From JAWKTM01 sp041399085 (lineage in GTDB: Bacteria; Planctomycetota; Planctomycetia; Pirellulales; Pirellulaceae), in the NCBI GenBank assembly GCA_041399085.1, contig JAWKTM010000035.1:10005-74004 (forward strand): a stretch of 64,000 nt of DNA. Direction: 5' to 3'. A program made the translations under genes and the position numbers. Numbering within the stretch: position 1 is the stretch's first letter; every line of letters begins with the position of its first letter. Under the pieces are notes generated by a model. The model saw only the letters and a list, made by a program, of their open reading frames with translations, was not told the origin of the DNA and made no database searches. Positions 63,192-64,000 of the stretch are shown here, in pieces.

Positions 63192-63830
63192 GTGAGTTTG
63201 CCGCGAACACAGACGCCTCGCTTCATCTATTTCGACCTGGGCAATGTGCTGCTGAACTTCGACCACGAGATCGCTTGCCGGCAAATGGCGGCGATTGCCG
63301 GTGTCGAGCCGCGTGTGATTCGCGAGCTCGTTTTTCAGAGCGATTTGCAGTGGCAATATGAGTGCGGCCAAGTCACCAGCCGCGAGTTCTTCGACCATTT
63401 TCGCGAGCAGACGCGTAGCGAGCCGGAGTTCGCCGAGTTGCTGCACGCGGCTAGCGACATCTTCACGTTGAATCTTTCCATCGTGCCGCTGGTCGCGCAT
63501 CTGAAGGCCGCCGGGCATCGGCTGGGCATCCTGTCGAACACCTGCGACGCTCATTGGCAATTCGTCACTGCCGGTCGGTACTGGACCGTGCCGGATGCGT
63601 TCTCCGTCCACGCGCTCAGCTTCGAGTTGGGCGCGATGAAACCCGATCCGAAAATCTACGAGGCAGCCGCCGAACTAGCAGGCTGCGAACCGGGCGAGAT
63701 TTTCTTCATGGACGATCGAGAAGACAACGTCCAAGGCGCATTAGCCGCAGGCTTCGACGCCGTACTGTTCCGCGACACTCCCACACTGGCTCGCGACCTA
63801 CGAAAACGCGGCGTCATCTGCAATTTCTAA
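63192..63830 (+). CDS. HAD superfamily hydrolase
   Basis: A 212-residue HAD-IA protein. Motif I is RFIYFDLGNVLLNFD (the first Asp is the nucleophile; the second acid is replaced by Asn-containing DLGNV as in many epoxide hydrolase-like members), motif II is GILSNTCDAHW, motif III lysine is in ELGAMKPDPKIYEAA, and motif IV is IFFMDDREDNVQGALAAG. GTG start. Substrate unknown. Confidence 0.9.
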   Translation: MSLPRTQTPRFIYFDLGNVLLNFDHEIACRQMAAIAGVEPRVIRELVFQSDLQWQYECGQVTSREFFDHFREQTRSEPEFAELLHAASDIFTLNLSIVPLVAHLKAAGHRLGILSNTCDAHWQFVTAGRYWTVPDAFSVHALSFELGAMKPDPKIYEAAAELAGCEPGEIFFMDDREDNVQGALAAGFDAVLFRDTPTLARDLRKRGVICNF

Positions 63831-64000
63831 CCACCCGCCGCGCAAACGCAGCACAACAGTACCTGGCTTCGAGCGAAGCGAGCCCCAAAGGCTGAAAGAC
63901 CACAAAGAAAACAACCTTCAACAATCAAAAATCATCAATCGCCAATCATCAATCCTCTTCCCTTCGTGCTCTTCGTGTCCTTCGTGGTTGTAATCTGCCT
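63831..64000. other. Terminal non-coding stretch
   Basis: About 170 bases without a gene. CTTCGTG occurs three times in CCTTCGTGCTCTTCGTGTCC and the following bases, a common planctomycete intergenic motif, and ATCAATC recurs just upstream. The window ends here. Confidence 0.5.

Overview
The window looks like a chromosomal segment of a planctomycete, most likely from the Pirellulales. The evidence is the set of planctomycete-specific families: secreted DUF1549/DUF1553 and DUF1587-DUF1592-DUF1588 cytochrome-like proteins, DUF1501 and DUF1552 Tat-exported proteins, a sialate O-acetylesterase, DUF4058, and GC-rich sequence with many palindromic intergenic repeats. No plasmid, phage or IS element is evident.

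Layout. 0.1-3.9 kb: rsgA, a DUF1992 protein, a double pseudo-receiver protein and an HTH-PTS EIIA protein on the minus strand, then a divergent response regulator. 3.9-4.9 kb: a gene-free stretch with 173-bp direct repeats around an exactly 42-bp-periodic tandem array. 4.9-28.3 kb: one large type IV filament locus. It has a T2SS-like minus-strand operon in the order G-H-I-J-K-L-M-D, a minor-pilin operon (FimT/PilW/PilV/PilX-like), and a divergent plus-strand operon (pilin, response regulator, histidine kinase, STAS protein, GspE/PilB, GspF/PilC, PilM, PilN, PilO, PilP-like, PilQ-like). The locus thus has two secretins and two inner-membrane assembly platforms but only one ATPase/GspF pair. 28.3-29.6 kb: an ECF-like sigma factor with two small proteins. 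29.7-35.8 kb: a PSD1-family protein with a golvesin-like module, a TolC-like outer-membrane lipoprotein and a small protein. 35.9-39.5 kb: nadE, a HigB/HigA-like toxin-antitoxin pair and tRNA-Phe. 39.8-44 kb: yqgE, a GH43-like protein, a DUF456 membrane protein and the sialate O-acetylesterase. 44-58.4 kb: the secreted planctomycete families, a PQQ-like beta-propeller, DUF4058, threonine aldolase and an acyltransferase. 58.4-64 kb: a STAS protein, small envelope proteins, a feoA-feoA-feoB ferrous iron operon behind a perfect 19-bp palindrome, and a HAD hydrolase.

How the genes work together. The 4.9-28.3 kb locus would build a secretin-gated filament or pseudopilus whose minor pilins probably present beta-sandwich domains. 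The embedded response regulator, kinase and STAS genes suggest its activity is signalled locally. The 29-58 kb genes fit the usual planctomycete exported polysaccharide or sulfated-glycan machinery, whose exact chemistry is unknown.

Sequence quality. Eight otherwise well-conserved genes have their frames broken by small indels in short patches, while kilobases between them are clean. Several of the indels are changes in homopolymer length. I think local consensus errors are the likeliest cause, but gene decay cannot be excluded. Those genes are given as one feature each, spanning all pieces.
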